26,776 bases of DNA from Bacteroidota bacterium (lineage in GTDB: Bacteria; Bacteroidota; Bacteroidia; Flavobacteriales_F; PHOS-HE28), in assembly GCA_963169595.1 (NCBI GenBank), contig CAUJFM010000131.1:1-26776 (forward strand), written 5' to 3'. The notes under the pieces were generated by a model. That model saw only the letters and a list, made by a program, of their open reading frames with translations, was not told the DNA's origin and did no database searches. Below are positions 15,812 to 23,839 of this stretch, in pieces; within the stretch, counting starts at the first letter, position 1, and each line of letters starts with the position of its first letter. The position numbers were made by a program, and so were the translations under genes.

Positions 15812-17416
15812 ATGGCACGTGCATCCTTCTCCTTGCTGCTGCTTGCCGCGATCGGCACCACCGGTGTCAACGCCCAGTTCGACACCGCGCTCACCACCAT
15901 CTGCGCAGGCTGTCCGCTCTCGGAGCTGCTGCTGGAGTGGGACAGCGCACCCGGTGCGGACGAGCTGGTGCAGGTGGGCGACAGCCTCTATGTGCGCGCC
16001 AACGATGGGCTCGGCGGCTTCGATGTGCCCCAGTTCGTGACCGCCCTGCCCGCCGGGGAGCAGCTGGTGCTCTTCGAGGATGTGGACGACGATGGCGACA
16101 CCGACCTGTTCACGCACCTGGCCGGCACCGTGCACCTGCTGCGCAATGAGGGCGGCAGCTTCACCACCGTGCTGCTGGACACCGAACTCTACTTCGACCA
16201 ATGGCAGAACCATCCGGCCTGGTTCGGTGAAGTGCGCGCCATGCATGTGGATGAGGATGGCCTGAAGGACCTGGCCTTGCGCCGGAACAACGGCAACACC
16301 TTCGTGTGGTACCGCAACGATGGGCTGGGCGGTTATGTGAAGCGCACGGAGACCCTGCCGGTGAACGTGATCGCCAACGGGGACATCGTGGCGCTGGACT
16401 GGAACAACGATGGCCTCCATGACCTGATCACCACCGCGGAAAGCGAAATGCATGGCGTGGTGATCCTGCAGGACAACGGCGCGTGGACCAGCGAACCGGA
16501 CACCTTCTGTACAGCGGACAACGGCTTCGGCATGCGCTTCTGGGACGTGGCGGACCTGAACAACGATGGTGTGCCCGACCTGCTCAACCCTTCACACATG
16601 TTCCTCTCCGACCCCGACTCCGTGTTCTTCCGGCGGCTGGTGCAGACCGACCTCAACTATCAGGACTACCGCCGCCTCATGGACCTGGACTGCGACGACC
16701 GGCCGGAGCTCTTCGGCAAGGCCCTGAACGTGGGCAATGCCGTGTTCAGCGTGGTGCAGATGAACGAGGACAGCCTGGTCGTCGAGCTCTGGGAGGAGCT
16801 CGATCCCTTCATCATCAGTTTCATGCTGCACATCGTGGCCGACCTGAACGCCGATGGTGCACCTGACCTCGTGTTCAAACAACTGCCACTACCCGAGAAC
16901 ACGGTCTACGCGCATTACAACCTGGCCACCGTACCCGAGGTGTCGGTCACGCTCCCCTTCACCGCACTGCCCTATGGCGCCAGCGCACTGCTGGAAGGCG
17001 GCACACCCGCCGGCGGCACCTGGTCGGGCGAGGGCGTGGTGGGTGATACCCTGTACACGGCCTTGACCACCAGCTGGCCCGTCCTGATCACCTACGCCTA
17101 CACCACGGAATACGGCTGCACGGGCACCGCCGATGCGTTGGTGGACATCGTGACGGGACAGGATGAAGCCTCCGTTGCGAAGGTACTTGTGCCCTACCCG
17201 GTGCCCGCTGATGGCGAGGCCTGGGTGCCCCTGGCCGGAACGAACATCCTGCTCCTGGTGCATGATGCCACCGGCAGGCCAGTGATGCCGCCCCTGACCC
17301 GCCATGGCGATCGTCTACACATGGCCACGGACCAGCTGCCAGCGGGTGCCTATGTGCTTACGGCAATGATGGACGGCACGCCCACCGGACATGGACGTCT
17401 GGTGGTGACGCATTAA
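15812..17416 (+). CDS. Secreted FG-GAP/VCBS-repeat protein with probable T9SS C-terminal domain
   Basis: 534 residues from the ATG at 15812 (signal peptide MARASFSLLLLAAIGTTGVNAQ); the upstream in-frame ATG at 15764 would bury the signal peptide. Six calcium-loop-type motifs of the DxDxDGxxD kind are visible: DVDDDGDTDLF (90-100), HVDEDGLKDL (145-154), DWNNDGLHDL (196-205), DLNNDGVPDL (248-257), DLDCDDRPEL (291-300, with Gly replaced by Asp) and DLNADGAPDL (344-353). These are FG-GAP/VCBS repeats that build an integrin-alpha-like propeller. A GGTWSGEGVVGD segment (about 401-412) is a common Bacteroidota adhesin spacer. The C-terminal 75 residues resemble a sorting domain (YPVPA, GAYVLTAMMDG). 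Its TAA stop overlaps the next ATG by one base (TAATG). Confidence 0.88.
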   Translation: MARASFSLLLLAAIGTTGVNAQFDTALTTICAGCPLSELLLEWDSAPGADELVQVGDSLYVRANDGLGGFDVPQFVTALPAGEQLVLFEDVDDDGDTDLFTHLAGTVHLLRNEGGSFTTVLLDTELYFDQWQNHPAWFGEVRAMHVDEDGLKDLALRRNNGNTFVWYRNDGLGGYVKRTETLPVNVIANGDIVALDWNNDGLHDLITTAESEMHGVVILQDNGAWTSEPDTFCTADNGFGMRFWDVADLNNDGVPDLLNPSHMFLSDPDSVFFRRLVQTDLNYQDYRRLMDLDCDDRPELFGKALNVGNAVFSVVQMNEDSLVVELWEELDPFIISFMLHIVADLNADGAPDLVFKQLPLPENTVYAHYNLATVPEVSVTLPFTALPYGASALLEGGTPAGGTWSGEGVVGDTLYTALTTSWPVLITYAYTTEYGCTGTADALVDIVTGQDEASVAKVLVPYPVPADGEAWVPLAGTNILLLVHDATGRPVMPPLTRHGDRLHMATDQLPAGAYVLTAMMDGTPTGHGRLVVTH

Positions 17417-17805
17417 TGCGAACGCTGACCGGCACAATGCGCTCCTGGTTGCTTGCGACACAAGGCTTCCTCGCCGTGAACGCCACGGTCGGCGGGCTGT
17501 TGCTGATGCGGGCGCCGGACGGCGGTCTGCTCAAGTTGCCGCGCGACTTCATGCACAGCGCGCTCTTTGCCGACTTCTTCTGGCCCGGGGCGATCCTGTT
17601 CAGCGTGCTCGGGCTCGGGCATCTGGCCGGGTTCGTGCTCACCCTGCGCCGATCCTCGATCGCCGCCGGCGTTGCGCTCGTGCTCGGCGCTGGCACGCTG
17701 ATCTGGATCGGGGTGGAGGTGCTGATGACGGACCTGTTCTGGTTGCAGGGGCTGATCGCGGCTCTGGGACTGCTGGAACTGGTCGTGGGCCGCAGGATGT
17801 CCTGA
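17416..17805 (+). CDS. Four-helix integral membrane protein of unknown function
   Basis: 129 residues with four hydrophobic segments: about 11-30 (WLLATQGFLAVNATVGGLLL), 52-77 (around ADFFWPGAILFSVLGLGHLAG), 81-99 (IAAGVALVLGAGTLIWIG) and 105-123 (LFWLQGLIAALGLLELVVG). A Pro-Arg-Asp-Phe segment (LPRDFMHSALFADFF) lies between the first two. Short four-helix proteins of this size include DoxX-like and similar families, but I see no residue that settles membership. Its ATG overlaps the stop of the FG-GAP gene by one base, so translation is probably coupled; a later Met (codon 8) is an alternative start. The gene is convergent with the TPR cyclase gene, 39 bases away. Confidence 0.75.
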   Translation: MRTLTGTMRSWLLATQGFLAVNATVGGLLLMRAPDGGLLKLPRDFMHSALFADFFWPGAILFSVLGLGHLAGFVLTLRRSSIAAGVALVLGAGTLIWIGVEVLMTDLFWLQGLIAALGLLELVVGRRMS

Positions 17806-17844
17806 ACGGCGCAGCCATCCACAACAGTGAAGGCCCGCGGCCGA

Positions 17845-19902
17845 TCATGCTGCCCCTGCGCTTCGCTCCACGAAGTACATCTCCAATTCCCCCTTCCCCT
17901 TCGCCTGCACCTTACCGCGCGGCGTAAAGTCGAACAGGCTTCCAGCCTGTTCCTTCACCAGCGCATAAGTGGCCTCACTGATGTTCACCCGCCCCACCTC
18001 ACCGCTGCTCTCCATCCTGCTCGCCGTGTTCACGGTATCGCCCCAGATGTCGTACTGGAACTTCTTCACGCCCACGATGCCGGCCACCACCGGGCCGGTG
18101 TGGATGCCCACGCGCATCTCGAAGTAAGGCTTGCCCGCGGCCTCGCGCTCGGCCTTGTGCCGCTTCATGAAGTGCTGCATCTCCAAGGCTGAATGGATCA
18201 CATCGGCGGGTGAGCCGTGCTGCGGATCGGGCAGTCCGCCGGCGGCCATGTAGGCATCACCGATGGTCTTGATCTTCTCGATGCGGTACTTCCCCATGAT
18301 GCCATCGAAGACCTTGAAGCAGGCGTTCAGCTCGGCTACCAGTTCCGCCGGCGTCACCTGCTCGCTCAATTGCGTGAAGCCCTTGAAATCGGTGAAGAGG
18401 ATGGTGGCCTGGTCGAAGTGCTTCGCTTCGGCCTCGCCCTTCGCCTTCAGCTCCTCCGCCACCTCCTCGGGCAGGATGTTCAGCAGAAGCTCCTCGCTGC
18501 GGCGCTTCTCGGTGTTGATGCGGTTGCGCTGGAAGAGGAAGGTGCCCGCCAGCGCGAGCATGAGCACGAAGCCACCGATGAAGGCATTGCGCTGCAGGTT
18601 GCGGCGGCGCAGTTCCTCGGCGGCCAGGGCGTCCTTCTTCTCCTGCTCGGCCACCAACAGCGCCTCGCGCTTGGCGTAGTCGTACGCATACTGCTGGCGC
18701 AGCAAGTTGCGCGTGTTCTCGTCGTTGCGCACGCTGTCGCGCATGGCCATGTACAGTTCGTGCATCTCCAAGGCATTGCCGACGCGACCCATGCGCTTGT
18801 AGATGGCATGTAGATGCCCGGCAGCGCGCTGGATGGACTCGGCATGGTCGATGGAACGGGCCAGCTCCAAAGCCTGCTCACCAAAGCGGACCGCCTCCGG
18901 CACACGCTCCTGCATCAACAGGTTCTCCGCGATGTTCGCCCAGGTGCCGGCCAGCGATTGCCGGTCGCCCGCCGCCTCGGCCATGGTCGCGCTCTGCCTG
19001 AAGCGTTGCTCGGCCTGCAGCATGAGCTTGCTCCGCACAGCCACTTCAGCGGCCCAGCTGGCCTGTTGCTGCAGCGTCATGGCAATGTTGTTCAAGCTGT
19101 TGGCCATTCCACGCCGGTCGTCGAGGTTCTCGCGCACCTTCAAGCTCCGATCGTAGTACTGCAGGGCCAAGCCCATGAGGCTGTCCCGTGCAGTGCTCTC
19201 ATCGGCCTCGATGGCCAGCCGTTGCAGGGCATTACCGATGTTGCCAAGCGTGTTGGCCGTGGAGCTGGATGGCTCCTCCCGCGCGTATCGCCCCTCCGCG
19301 CGTCCATACCACAGCAGCGCGTCCGTGCTGCTCTTCTGTGTCTCATGCGCCAGGCCAATGCTGTTCTGCACCCCGGCGATCTTGGCGTTCACCTGCACAC
19401 CTTTCGCCTCCAAGCTGTCCAGGAAGTGCAAGGCACGCTCGTAGTGCCACATCGCGCCGGGCAGGTCGCCCTGTTGCTGGCGCAGGATGCCCAGGTTGGA
19501 ATGCGAGGAGGCGATGCCGATAGCCGCCTCCACATCGCCGGGCTGTGCCTTGGCGCGCTTCACATCGGCATCCAGGCTCAGTTGGTAGAACGGGATCGCC
19601 TGTTCCAGGTCGCCCTGGATGTGGTGCGTGACGGCGATGTTGTTGTATGCGCTGCTCTCCTGCCTCAGCAGGCCGGCACGCTGCGCGAGCTTCAATTGCT
19701 CTTCGGCAAAGTAGCGGGCGGTGTCGGGCGCGCGTTGCAGGTACACACGCCAGATGAGCTTGTGCGCGGCGGCGATGCGGCTCGTGTCGGGAAGCGCCGT
19801 GTTGTTCCAGACGCGGAGCAGGGAGTCCTGGTAGGACTGGCCGATGGCGCCGATGTGCAACACGACCAACAAGGTGAACAGCAGCGCGGATCGCGGGTAC
19901 AT
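17845..19902 (-). CDS. Adenylate cyclase with TPR sensor region and class III catalytic domain
   Basis: 685 residues from the ATG at 19900-19902 (signal peptide MYPRSALLFTLLVVLHIGAIGQ); an ATG 27 bases upstream is rejected for the same reason. An extracytoplasmic TPR-like helical region covers about 30-400, with repeat-type segments such as YNNIAVTHHIQGDLEQAIPFY and GTWANIAENLLMQERVPEAV. A coiled coil (about 405-435) leads to one membrane helix (440-457, FIGGFVLMLALAGTFLF). The cyclase domain spans about 470-650: D505 and D549 bind metal, K545 and D618 select adenine, R629 is catalytic. cAMP is the expected product. The catalytic part closely matches the 7TM cyclase. The start has GATCTTGC four bases upstream. 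It is 89 bases from the S41 gene on the same strand. Confidence 0.93.
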   Translation of the reverse strand: MYPRSALLFTLLVVLHIGAIGQSYQDSLLRVWNNTALPDTSRIAAAHKLIWRVYLQRAPDTARYFAEEQLKLAQRAGLLRQESSAYNNIAVTHHIQGDLEQAIPFYQLSLDADVKRAKAQPGDVEAAIGIASSHSNLGILRQQQGDLPGAMWHYERALHFLDSLEAKGVQVNAKIAGVQNSIGLAHETQKSSTDALLWYGRAEGRYAREEPSSSTANTLGNIGNALQRLAIEADESTARDSLMGLALQYYDRSLKVRENLDDRRGMANSLNNIAMTLQQQASWAAEVAVRSKLMLQAEQRFRQSATMAEAAGDRQSLAGTWANIAENLLMQERVPEAVRFGEQALELARSIDHAESIQRAAGHLHAIYKRMGRVGNALEMHELYMAMRDSVRNDENTRNLLRQQYAYDYAKREALLVAEQEKKDALAAEELRRRNLQRNAFIGGFVLMLALAGTFLFQRNRINTEKRRSEELLLNILPEEVAEELKAKGEAEAKHFDQATILFTDFKGFTQLSEQVTPAELVAELNACFKVFDGIMGKYRIEKIKTIGDAYMAAGGLPDPQHGSPADVIHSALEMQHFMKRHKAEREAAGKPYFEMRVGIHTGPVVAGIVGVKKFQYDIWGDTVNTASRMESSGEVGRVNISEATYALVKEQAGSLFDFTPRGKVQAKGKGELEMYFVERSAGAA

Positions 19903-19906
19903 GTCC

Positions 19907-19914
19907 GCAAGATC
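19907..19914 (-). promoter_or_regulatory. Putative -7 promoter box of the TPR cyclase gene
   Basis: GATCTTGC on the minus strand is a degenerate match to TAnnTTTG; four bases separate it from the ATG at 19902. Confidence 0.25.
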
Positions 19915-19991
19915 GGTGATCGCGGTCATCCGTTCCAGCAGCGTGCTTGTGCATGGGCGGGAAGCTCAGGCCCGGAGCGGGGCCCCTTCGC

Positions 19992-21467
19992 TCACCGCCC
20001 CTCCAACACCCCCTGCACGTAGCCCACCCAATCCATCTCCGGGATGCCCTCGTCCAGGTAGTGGTCCGGCTGGATGCCCATCACATCCACCGGCATGTGC
20101 GGCAGGCGGTGGCTCAGGCTCATGGTGTAGCCCAGCTGGTAACAGCCATCGGGGGAGTTGACCCGCCGCATGTTGGACACATCGAGCGCGCCGAAGGTGG
20201 GGCGGCCGAAGAGCTTCACCTTGGCGCTGGTGCGCGCTTCCAGCAGGAACTGCTCATCGGTGCTGCCATTGCCCTCATTGCAGAGGATGCCCACACGCTG
20301 TGGAAAAGGCAGTGCCGTGTGCGAGCTGTCCACCGACCAGGGCTGCTCGTCCAGCTCCAGCCAGGAGCCCAGTGCCGCACGCATGCGGGTGGCCACGTCC
20401 ATGCACCACCGCCCGTTCTCACTGTCGCGGCCGAACATGTCCGCATACTCCGCGTAGCCGGCCGCGTTCAGTTCCGTGGCGCGGAGCTTCACCCCCACCG
20501 TGCGCATCGGTCCGGTGTAGAGGTAGGGGATCAGGCCGCCGTAGCTGGCATCGCTGCCACCGGTGCCGTTGCGGATGTCGATGATGAGGTTCTCCGAGCT
20601 GCGGATCAGCGCATCGTTCGCCGCGAGCACGCTGTCGATCGACCGCTTCTGTTCAAAGGCGAAGGAGGGGATGCACAGGTACACGGTGCGCTCATTGAGC
20701 CGTTCCAGGAAGGGCCGCTCCGCATCCATGGCACGCAGTTGCACCTGTTCCGCCCGGGAAAGCGCGGCCGCCGGCACCTGCCGCACCCAGATGTTGCGCA
20801 TCTTCAGCAGTCCGCCGGTGGTGCCCATGAGCAGGGCCTCCACTGGTTCGGGTGAATAATCCCCCATGTAGAAGGTGCCCGCGTAACGCCCAACGGCCTG
20901 TTGCTGCAACTCCACCTTCACCATGCCCGGCTTCCAGTTCGCGTTCTCCGAGGCCAGGATCACCGCATCGAAGCGCGTGCTGTCCTTGGATTGACGCACG
21001 ATGCCCACGCGGTACGCCCCCATCGTCCACACACCTTCCAAGGGGTGCCGCGCATGGCCCGCGCGCTCCAGGCGCTTCACCAGTTCCGCCTCTGTGAGCT
21101 TCACGGTGCGGCCCGCCGGATGGGTCTTCGTCGCGACGGGTGTGGCCGCCCCCTGCTCCGCTTGCTGTGCCTGCTCCGTTGGGCTGATGCCGATATGCCC
21201 CTTGCGGAACCAGCGCAGCCATCCATCGAGCACCTGCGTGCAGGCGACCAGTCCGGAGGCGCTGTCCGCGCGAGCGCGAAGGACTTGTGTATGCTCGGCA
21301 TAGGCGGCCTGGCCCTTCCGGTCCAGCACCAGCTGGAAACCCGCGTCGTTCTGCTCGAAAGTGGTCACCATCCAATCGAACGTGGAAGGGCAGTTGCAGG
21401 GCTGGGCGTGGGCCGCGATGGCCAGCAGCCATCCGAGCGGGAGAAGGACAAGGCGTCGCGTGCGCAT
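19992..21467 (-). CDS. S41-family peptidase (C-terminal-processing-peptidase fold), exported
   Basis: 491 residues from the ATG at 21465-21467, where the signal peptide (MRTRRLVLLPLGWLLAIAAHAQ) begins; a longer start at 21527 is rejected. The C-terminal peptidase domain (about 255-490) shows LIIDIRNGTGGSD (294-306), matching the family's D-R-N-GG strand-loop, then PYLYTGPM, and the nucleophile region NEGNGSTDEQF with S402 as likely catalytic Ser. The catalytic Lys expected about 25 residues later in Tsp/CtpA (TxGK) is Ala here (TFGALDVSN, A427). Tricorn-like and several Bacteroidota S41 members also lack it and keep a TxGxLDxSN-like segment. An N-terminal region with GHIGIS (90-95) matches the usual start of the S41 fold. 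It probably works in the periplasm or at the surface. Confidence 0.85.
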   Translation of the reverse strand: MRTRRLVLLPLGWLLAIAAHAQPCNCPSTFDWMVTTFEQNDAGFQLVLDRKGQAAYAEHTQVLRARADSASGLVACTQVLDGWLRWFRKGHIGISPTEQAQQAEQGAATPVATKTHPAGRTVKLTEAELVKRLERAGHARHPLEGVWTMGAYRVGIVRQSKDSTRFDAVILASENANWKPGMVKVELQQQAVGRYAGTFYMGDYSPEPVEALLMGTTGGLLKMRNIWVRQVPAAALSRAEQVQLRAMDAERPFLERLNERTVYLCIPSFAFEQKRSIDSVLAANDALIRSSENLIIDIRNGTGGSDASYGGLIPYLYTGPMRTVGVKLRATELNAAGYAEYADMFGRDSENGRWCMDVATRMRAALGSWLELDEQPWSVDSSHTALPFPQRVGILCNEGNGSTDEQFLLEARTSAKVKLFGRPTFGALDVSNMRRVNSPDGCYQLGYTMSLSHRLPHMPVDVMGIQPDHYLDEGIPEMDWVGYVQGVLEGR

Positions 21468-21471
21468 TGGC

Positions 21472-21479
21472 CGAAGGTC
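21472..21479 (-). promoter_or_regulatory. Putative -7 promoter box of the S41 gene
   Basis: GACCTTCG on the minus strand is a degenerate match to TAnnTTTG, four bases before the ATG at 21467. Confidence 0.3.
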
Positions 21480-21562
21480 GCAAAAAGGCCCGGGGCTGTT
21501 GGCTGTGCGATCAACTGCACTCAACATCCCCTTCCATCAAGGCCTGCGCGGGCATCTTTCCC

Positions 21563-22618
21563 TCACCGTCGCCAGGCTTCGGCCAACTGCGTGGACAGGT
21601 CCGTAAAGCCGTTCCCATCCCATCGGCAAAGGCCGCTCTTGCGCGTGCCGAACCACATCCGTCCATCGCGGTCCTCCAGCCCGAACCATACCGCATGGTG
21701 GCACAGCCCATCGGCCGTGGTGAGCGCGGTGTACGTCCGGCCATCCGAAACACACACACCGTTGCGCGCACTGGTGAACCAGTAGCGGCCATCGCGGGCC
21801 TGCACCACGCTGGTGATGCTGTTGCTGCACAGCCCCTCCTTCGTGGAGGTCCGCTCGAACCCGTGGCCGTTGTAACGCGCCACACCCGCATCACGCAGGG
21901 CGAACCATAGGTTCCCGGCACGGTCCAGCGTGGCGCGGAACACCATGTTGTCGCCCAGGCCGTCCTGCACAGTATAGTGGGTGAAGTCCCGGCCATCGTA
22001 GCGCGCCACGCCGCCGTTGTCCCAGGAGCAGAACCAGATGGTGCCGGTGCTGTCCTGCAGCATCCATTGCACCACATCAAAGAGGCCCGTCCTCCGGATG
22101 AAGTTGGTCATGTCCGCAGTGCCGGCAGCGGGATCGTAGCGGTACGCGCCGCCGCCATTGGTACCGAACCAGATGTAGCCGTCGCGGTCCTCCAGCATGC
22201 ACCCCACCATGCGCGTCATGGCCGCCGGGTCGGGTGGCCCGATGGGGAGGTCCACCGCGGTGTTCGTCGGCAGGGCGATGTTGCGGAAGCTGCGCCCATC
22301 GTAGCGCGAAGCCCCGTTGATGGTGCCCACCCAGATGTGGCCCGCGCGGTCCTGCAGCAGCGCATAGACCGTATCGTTGATCAACCCATCGCGGGTGGTG
22401 AGGTTGGTGAAACGTTCGCCATCGTAATGGAACAGGCCGCCACCCGTGGTGCCGAACCAGAGGCTGCCATCGCGGTCCAGCAGACCGCAGCGCACATGAT
22501 CGTAGGGCACTTCCGTAACCGTGGTGGTCGCCTCTGTAGCAGGTGGGGTCTGCCCGTTGCAGGCCAGGGCCAGGAAGGTCCAGCACAGCAGGACCGGTGT
22601 GGTGGGGATCGAACGCAT
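21563..22618 (-). CDS. Reg_prop beta-propeller lipoprotein
   Basis: 351 residues from the ATG at 22616-22618; a longer start at 22675 is rejected. The signal peptide ends in a lipobox (LALAC) with Cys20 followed by Asn, so the protein is probably lipid-anchored. The rest is seven Reg_prop repeats with cores GSLWFGTTGGGLFHYDG (51-67), GHIWVGTINGASRYDG, GYIWFGTNGGGAYRYD, GTIWFCSWDNGGVARYDG, GNLWFALRDAGVARYNG, GRYWFTSARNGVCVSDG and GRMWFGTRKSGLCRWDG (319-335). The chain ends right after the seventh blade, with no kinase, membrane or sorting domain. It is therefore a stand-alone sensor-type propeller, unlike the T9SS-sorted one at 1443-2660. A TACCTTCG box lies 21 bases upstream, and the S41 gene follows after 95 bases. 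Confidence 0.9.
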   Translation of the reverse strand: MRSIPTTPVLLCWTFLALACNGQTPPATEATTTVTEVPYDHVRCGLLDRDGSLWFGTTGGGLFHYDGERFTNLTTRDGLINDTVYALLQDRAGHIWVGTINGASRYDGRSFRNIALPTNTAVDLPIGPPDPAAMTRMVGCMLEDRDGYIWFGTNGGGAYRYDPAAGTADMTNFIRRTGLFDVVQWMLQDSTGTIWFCSWDNGGVARYDGRDFTHYTVQDGLGDNMVFRATLDRAGNLWFALRDAGVARYNGHGFERTSTKEGLCSNSITSVVQARDGRYWFTSARNGVCVSDGRTYTALTTADGLCHHAVWFGLEDRDGRMWFGTRKSGLCRWDGNGFTDLSTQLAEAWRR

Positions 22619-22639
22619 GTTCGGGATCGTTCCGGCTAG

Positions 22640-22647
22640 CGAAGGTA
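22640..22647 (-). promoter_or_regulatory. Putative -7 promoter box of the propeller lipoprotein gene
   Basis: TACCTTCG on the minus strand, ending 21 bases before the ATG at 22618. The same eight bases occur at 23828-23835 upstream of another gene. Confidence 0.4.
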
Positions 22648-22811
22648 CCCCCAGCCGAGCAGCCGATGCCTCCAAGGCGGACCCGATGTGAGGCCACCCC
22701 GGATGTGTGGGCGATGCCGCACTGTCGCTCGATGCCCTGTGGTCCGGTGGCGATCCCGTGGCTCATCGCATTCACCACAAGTGGGGAGGAACGATCCGCT
22801 CCACGCGGGCC

Positions 22812-22819
22812 TAACTTTC
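22812..22819 (+). promoter_or_regulatory. Putative -7 promoter box of the methyltransferase gene
   Basis: TAACTTTC matches TAnnTTTG except for the last base and ends 19 bases before the ATG at 22839. Confidence 0.4.
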
Positions 22820-22838
22820 GGTTCCAACACCCACGACC

Positions 22839-23678
22839 ATGGAAACCACCATGACGGACATCAGCACGGCGCAACGCGCCTCGTGGAACAAGTTCAGCGC
22901 GGGATGGCGGAAGTGGGACAAGTTGGTGATGGAGATGCTGCGCCCGCACGGGGAGGCCATCATGGACCACCTGGGCGCCACCGGCACCTCGGTGGTGCTG
23001 GATGTGGCGGCCGGCACCGGCGAGCCCGGCCTCAGCATCGCCCGCCACCTGCACGGCGGCAAGGTGGTGATCACCGACCTGGCCGAGCACATGCTCGATG
23101 TGGCCAAGGAGAAGGCCGCCGCCGCGGGCATCACCAACGTGGAGTTCCGCGAGGCCGATGCCAACGCGCTGCCCTTCGCGGACAACACCTTCGACGAGAT
23201 CAGCTGCCGCCACGGCTTCATGTTCTTCCCGGACATGCAGCAGGCCGCCAACGAGATGGCGCGCGTGCTGAAGCCCGGCGGCCGCATCGCGGTGATGGTG
23301 TGGGCCGGTCCGGAGAAGAACTACTGGGTCACCTGCATGATGGGCAACATCAAGCAGCACATCGATGTGCCGCCGCCGGAACCGGGCGCGCCGGGCATGT
23401 TCCGCTGCGCGCAGCCGGGCCTGCTCGCCGGCATCTTCCGCAAGGCCGGCCTTCAGGACGTGCAGGAGCGCGAGGTGCCCAACACGGTCCCCGTGAGCGG
23501 CCCGCAGCAGTATTGGGACATGCAGACCGAGATCGCCGCGCCCTTCGTGGCCGCGCTCGCCACCGCTGACCCGGCCACCGTGGCCAAGGTGAAGGCCGGC
23601 GTGCTCGCCGATATGGCCGCACGCTACCCCAACGGGAACGTGCCCGGTTGCGGCATCCTGGTCACGGCGGTGAAGTAG
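22839..23678 (+). CDS. Class I SAM-dependent methyltransferase (UbiE/Methyltransf_11-like)
   Basis: 279 residues, cytosolic. Motif I for S-adenosylmethionine binding is VLDVAAGTGEPG (53-64); motif II is ITDLAEHML (78-86), with Asp80 placed to bind the ribose; a post-motif segment, ADANALPFADNTFDEISC (106-123), is followed by the RVLKPGGRI strand (142-150). This order is the UbiE/COQ5-type arrangement. The substrate cannot be told; the C-terminal part (about 175-279) has Pro-rich loops (DVPPPEPGAPG). The start could be the ATG at 22839 or the one four codons on (22851); the first is preferred because of the box at 22812-22819. The next gene starts 161 bases downstream on the same strand with its own box. 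Confidence 0.87.
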   Translation: METTMTDISTAQRASWNKFSAGWRKWDKLVMEMLRPHGEAIMDHLGATGTSVVLDVAAGTGEPGLSIARHLHGGKVVITDLAEHMLDVAKEKAAAAGITNVEFREADANALPFADNTFDEISCRHGFMFFPDMQQAANEMARVLKPGGRIAVMVWAGPEKNYWVTCMMGNIKQHIDVPPPEPGAPGMFRCAQPGLLAGIFRKAGLQDVQEREVPNTVPVSGPQQYWDMQTEIAAPFVAALATADPATVAKVKAGVLADMAARYPNGNVPGCGILVTAVK

Positions 23679-23827
23679 CGGCGGCCGGGCGGGTCGCAGG
23701 CCACGCAGCGGATCGGTTCGTGGCTGAAGGACCCCGGGGTGGGATCAGCTGCACGTTGGGTCTCCGAGGACGGGGGAGCCTGCGCAGGCGCAGGAGCCAT
23801 TGGTGAACCACACCTCTTGCCCCGATC

Positions 23828-23835
23828 TACCTTCG
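23828..23835 (+). promoter_or_regulatory. Putative -7 promoter box of the TPR-like gene
   Basis: TACCTTCG, only four bases (CTCC) before the ATG at 23840. A start at this spacing would give a leaderless transcript. Confidence 0.45.
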
Positions 23836-23839
23836 CTCC

